Shown in pieces: positions 40,167 through 43,319 of a stretch of 43,319 nucleotides of DNA. Numbering within the stretch: position 1 is the first letter of the stretch; each line of letters starts with the position of its first letter. Under the pieces are notes generated by a model. The model worked only from the letters and a program-made list of their open reading frames with translations, did not search any database and had not been told where the DNA came from. The translations under genes were made by a program, and so were the position numbers. The stretch covers positions 118,939 to 162,257 of the forward strand of contig BMAT01009076.1 in assembly GCA_019649035.1 (NCBI GenBank). The letters are read 5' to 3'. Source of the stretch: Elysia marginata (Eukaryota > Mollusca > Gastropoda > Plakobranchidae).

Positions 40167-40605
40167 GAATGAGCAAACCTCACTTTGTCATACAAGGCAT
40201 AAAAAAACTATAATATCAATGAGTATTTGTAAAGTTAGATGTATATAATAAAATATATATAAAAAGTTTTTGTCTTGGTACTTAGTGCAATCTACTTACA
40301 ATGCACCTGTTCCTGCAAATCTCTAACAGCCATAAAGATTACCTTATACAGACAAAACTTAAAGTTCTTGCGCTCATGTTAAAGAATAAAGAATGAGCAA
40401 ACCTCACTTTGTCATACAGGGCATATAAAATTATAATATCAATGAGTATTTGTAAAGTTAGGTATACATATAAAATATATAAAAAGTTTTCGTCTTGGTA
40501 CTTAGTGCAATCTACTTACAATGCACCTGTTCCTGCAAATCTTTAACAACCATAAAGATTAACTCATAAAGACAAAATTTAACAAAGTCCTTGCGTTAAA
40601 GGATC
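40167..40605. repeat. Tandem direct duplication, 224-bp unit, two copies
   Basis: GAATGAGCAAACCTCACTTT starts copies at 40167 and 40391. The two stay aligned through GTCTTGGTACTTAGTGCAAT and ACAATGCACCTGTTCCTGC to about 40605, with scattered substitutions and small indels. On the minus strand it lies within 0.8 kb downstream of the AlkD-like stop codon, possibly in that gene's 3' UTR. Confidence 0.9.
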
Positions 40606-40965
40606 TACATGATGGTTCTAAGTCAACACCCGACTCTCCAGTTTTAATCTCGGAGCAGAGCTGCCACATGCAGAAAGGAACACTTTCCTGGAAATTTTAT
40701 GTAGGTCTACTCAAAAGAAGGTTGGCTTACATCTACAGGATGTCGACTCAAGTAAGGTTGATTTGTTACAACTTTTACACAGAACTTGCTATAGTATAAA
40801 TTTGTTTAGTGCTGCAAGATATATAAGGACAAGATAAATAAAATCCGAGTAGAAAAATGGTGGCGCTTTCATATAGGCCCTACACATTGTTTATAATAAG
40901 AATTTATAAAAGATGGAATGTTGCAAAAAGTTAATAATATTATCTTGTATAAAAAGCAATCATAA

Positions 40966-41137
40966 TCACTTTACATGTTTAAGAGCCTCCCTCACTGATA
41001 GTGCAGATAATGTTTTTTTGTGCTTTTCAACAAATACTTTCACTGATTTTTCATCCACTCTGCAGTGCTGCCTCAAAGCCCAACCTATAGCTTTTTGGAT
41101 GAAAAACTCATCTTCATGAGCAACTTTCAAACAGTAC
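40966..41137 (-). CDS. Terminal coding exon of an AlkD-like DNA alkylation repair gene (partial)
   Basis: On the minus strand a clean acceptor (TTCTTAACAG) precedes an open stretch of 56 codons ending in TGA (40966-40968). It reads YCLKVAHEDEFFIQKAIGWA, then LRQHC and, near the end, LSALSVREALKHVK. FF-I-x-KAIGWALR followed by the LS-x-LS-x-REALKH ending is the C-terminal pattern of AlkD-type DNA alkylation repair enzymes. These are HEAT-like-repeat glycosylases that release alkylated bases such as N3-methyladenine and N7-methylguanine. The Trp in GWALR is a conserved family residue. Upstream exons should lie at higher coordinates, but I could not recognise any before 43319. The gene is tail-to-tail with MTHFD1. 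Only one exon is seen, so a partial pseudogene cannot be excluded. Confidence 0.75.
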
Positions 41138-41576
41138 CTGTTAAGAAGAGAAAAAAAAGTAAAAGCTCCAGGCAAAGATAAAAATAAAAATGTTACATAT
41201 TAATAATAATACATTATAAAGGAATATTTTAACTATAGTCATAAAAGCATAAAAATGAATTTTGTGTCAGAAAACAGAGAAAAGTTCTGTTAACCTTCCT
41301 GTAAGTGTATGATCATAATTTTAAAAAGTTTTGATTTTTTAGGCATAATGACTTACATGTACAGTATAATCAATGTTGAACAATGGTAGTAACAAGAACT
41401 ATTGGTCTAATAAGAGATTTCAAAACCCCAGTTTTTCTATTAAGCCCTATAATTCAGTTAAGAAATTTAAAAAAAAACCATATCTGCAATTCGGTAATAG
41501 TACTAATACCAATAACAAGGTCAGAGCCGCACAAAGCTTCCATTCAGTACAGTAGTAATCTGGTTTAACTCTATGT

Positions 41577-41745
41577 GGACGTATCAACACACTAAGCTTT
41601 GATCGGTAGATGTTGTTTGGACGCACGAACGGACTAAGCCTTGATCAGTAGGGTGTTCTTTGGACAGACTAACGAACTATGCAAGACTTCTGCGGTATGT
41701 AAGGACGTAGTAACGGATAGTGCATTGCTCGGCTATACTTGATTT
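41577..41745 (+). repeat. Diverged 43-bp tandem repeat, about four units
   Basis: Units each start with GGAC (41578, 41620, 41662 and about 41703) and share CTAAGC-TTGATCRGTAG in the first two. The last two are strongly diverged. Near the left end of the pogo-like copy 1. Confidence 0.65.
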
Positions 41746-41921
41746 TATGTGATAGCAGCATAATCCATGTTTTGTTATCTAAACCATGATTTATCAAAAT
41801 ATTTACATTATTTACGTTCTCTCTAGATCTAGTGGTTTCCGTTTGCTCTCTTAAAATTGAAACTGAACTGCACCAACACTGAGTCACGAGTGTTCTAGTC
41901 TATATCTAGATTTTTTTCTCT

Positions 41922-41987
41922 TGCGTCCAAAAGTGGAAACTAACTGCGTCCAAAAGTGGAAACTAACTGCGTCCAAAAGAGGAAATA
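41922..41987 (+). repeat. 23-bp tandem repeat, three units
   Basis: TGCGTCCAAAAGTGGAAACT then AAC, repeated at 41922, 41945 and 41968; the third changes GTGG to GAGG and diverges at its end. Confidence 0.9.
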
Positions 41988-42816
41988 GGTCACGTCCTTA
42001 AAGAGTCAACATAAGTCAGAAAAATGCACGCTTTGATTTTACTAACGCCAAATCGCTACAACCAATTTTTTTCTATATGATCAGTATACCCTAAAAACGT
42101 GCAATATCGTCTAAGCACACGCTACGATTTATGAAATTGGTAAAAATCAGTGGATCAGACAGCCACTGAGACGCCCGGAAAAAGCCAGGATCAATCAGCA
42201 GGGATTGTCATCTTCATTTGTTGTCACAACTACAATGCTACATTTACATGTTTGGGTTGGGAAGGCTTGGGGGCAGGTGCGTGAAGAGGGAACATGGAGG
42301 GTAAAAGGTAGACAAAGGCATGTGGCATGGGAATGGTTTGTGTAGACCTTAGAGCACAACAAGCAATATGATCATGATGCAACGTACACTTCACCCATAC
42401 TGCACTGACAGGTAAATTATGTAGGCTAGCCTATAAATAATAGCTCTTGTAGCGTTCAGCTCGATGACGCCTCCCCTCTCTCCATTGGTTCCCCCCTTTG
42501 GTCAACAAATGGTTGGATGGTTGCAATTTGCAGTGCGATAATTGCTAAGCCAAATTAGCTCACATACAGGTGATACACCACAAGGTTACAAGATATACAT
42601 GTCTTGATGTTCTTATCTATACCTTTTCAATTTGTGTAGTCCAGGGAAACAATTTGGTTTTTATTCTCTCCTTTTAATTTAAAGAGAAGTAACAGATCTA
42701 GTAATTATTGCTACTTTTTATAAAGGATTCGTTTATAAATGAATGCATCTCCTAACTAAATGCACACTACTTGATCCTCCAAGTACCATGCGTTTAACTG
42801 CATACTGCTGTAGGTA

Positions 42817-43319
42817 TACAGTAGTGTCCAGTTAAACGCACGTCAGTTAAAAGCACACTACGGTTTAACTAACGCCAAATCGCTGTGACCGATTTTTTTC
42901 CACAATAATCAGAGTCCCCAAAACACACGCCTTATCCGATCGGCTAAAATTTATCTTTCAAGTGGATCAGGCAACCACTGGGATGAAAGGGATAGGCCAG
43001 CATCACTCAGCAGTGCAGGAATTAGCATCTTCTTTTGTTAAACCAGGCCTACCAGTACAAGCCTACAATCGCATGTTGAGGAGATGGAAAGCTTGGGGGC
43101 AGGGTTGTCAATAGGGAGAGTAAAAGGTGGACACAGGCCTGAGAGTGGGGATGGTTTATGTAGACTAGAGCCATTGCCTTCTACCTTGATAGAGGGTGAT
43201 GACTAGAAGTAGAACACAACAAGTGAGATGGTCCAATGTCCACGTCGCCCATACCATACTAACAGGTGAACTGTTCTAGGCCTGTGCATCATTCAGCTTG
43301 ACCATGCCACCCCCCCCCC
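42817..43319. mobile_element. TA-bordered pogo-like element, copy 2 (runs off the window)
   Basis: Starts TACAGTAGTGTCCAGTTAAA, only four bases after the end of copy 1. It is homologous in the same orientation to copy 1 from ACTAACGCCAAATCGCT (42866) onward. The right end is outside the window. Confidence 0.6.

Larger units (their letters stand above)
41548..42812. mobile_element. TA-bordered pogo-like element, copy 1
   Basis: Left TACAGTAGTAATCTGG then TTTAACTC; the right inverse complement is TACAGCAGTATGCAGTTAAA. The interior has 43-bp and 23-bp tandem repeats and a stretch (42041-42480) homologous to 42866-43310. It probably sits in an intron or upstream flank of the AlkD-like gene. No transposase ORF. 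Confidence 0.6.

Noticed and set aside
41669..41887. Upstream exon of the AlkD-like gene
   Set aside because: The 72-codon open frame lies inside a pogo-like element with tandem repeats and shows no AlkD motif.

Overview
The window is nuclear DNA from an animal, AT-rich and intron-dense. It carries one complete 24-coding-exon gene, part of a second gene on the opposite strand, and a dense load of transposable elements, many of them nested. Intron lengths, decayed L2/CR1-type LINEs, tRNA-derived SINEs, TA-flanked pogo-like elements and AGATCT/TCTAGA-rich tracts fit a lophotrochozoan, most likely a gastropod mollusc. That assignment is an inference, since no lineage marker was checked against a database.

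Layout. 1-580: possible 3' end of an upstream gene with an AATAAA. 590-1990: decayed LINE, minus strand. 2000-4577: no gene recognised, with a GC-richer stretch and a palindromic AGATCT tract. 4578-7413: a foldback-type DNA element with inverted arms made of tandem repeats, a perfect 9-bp target-site duplication, an internal minisatellite and two nested SINEs, each with its own perfect target-site duplication. 7900-36653: the coding part of MTHFD1 (cytoplasmic C-1-tetrahydrofolate synthase), plus strand. Its 24 exons total 2808 nt and give an uninterrupted 935-residue protein. The introns hold LINE fragments, a MITE family (four copies), TA-flanked pogo-like elements, a 122-bp retroposon, a long hairpin, and a 2.1-kb inverted-repeat element carrying about ten copies of a 24-bp motif. 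36654-40965: 3' flank with a perfect hairpin, another pogo-like element and a 224-bp tandem duplication. 40966-41137: last coding exon of an AlkD-like DNA alkylation repair gene, minus strand, tail-to-tail with MTHFD1. 41548 to the end: two adjacent TA-flanked elements of one family.

The two genes are functionally separate: one-carbon folate metabolism and alkylated-base repair. The gene content is conventional. The unusual material is in the mobile DNA: the foldback element, the repeated-motif element in intron 20, the 122-bp retroposon, and a tandem triplication of the exon 13 splice donor.
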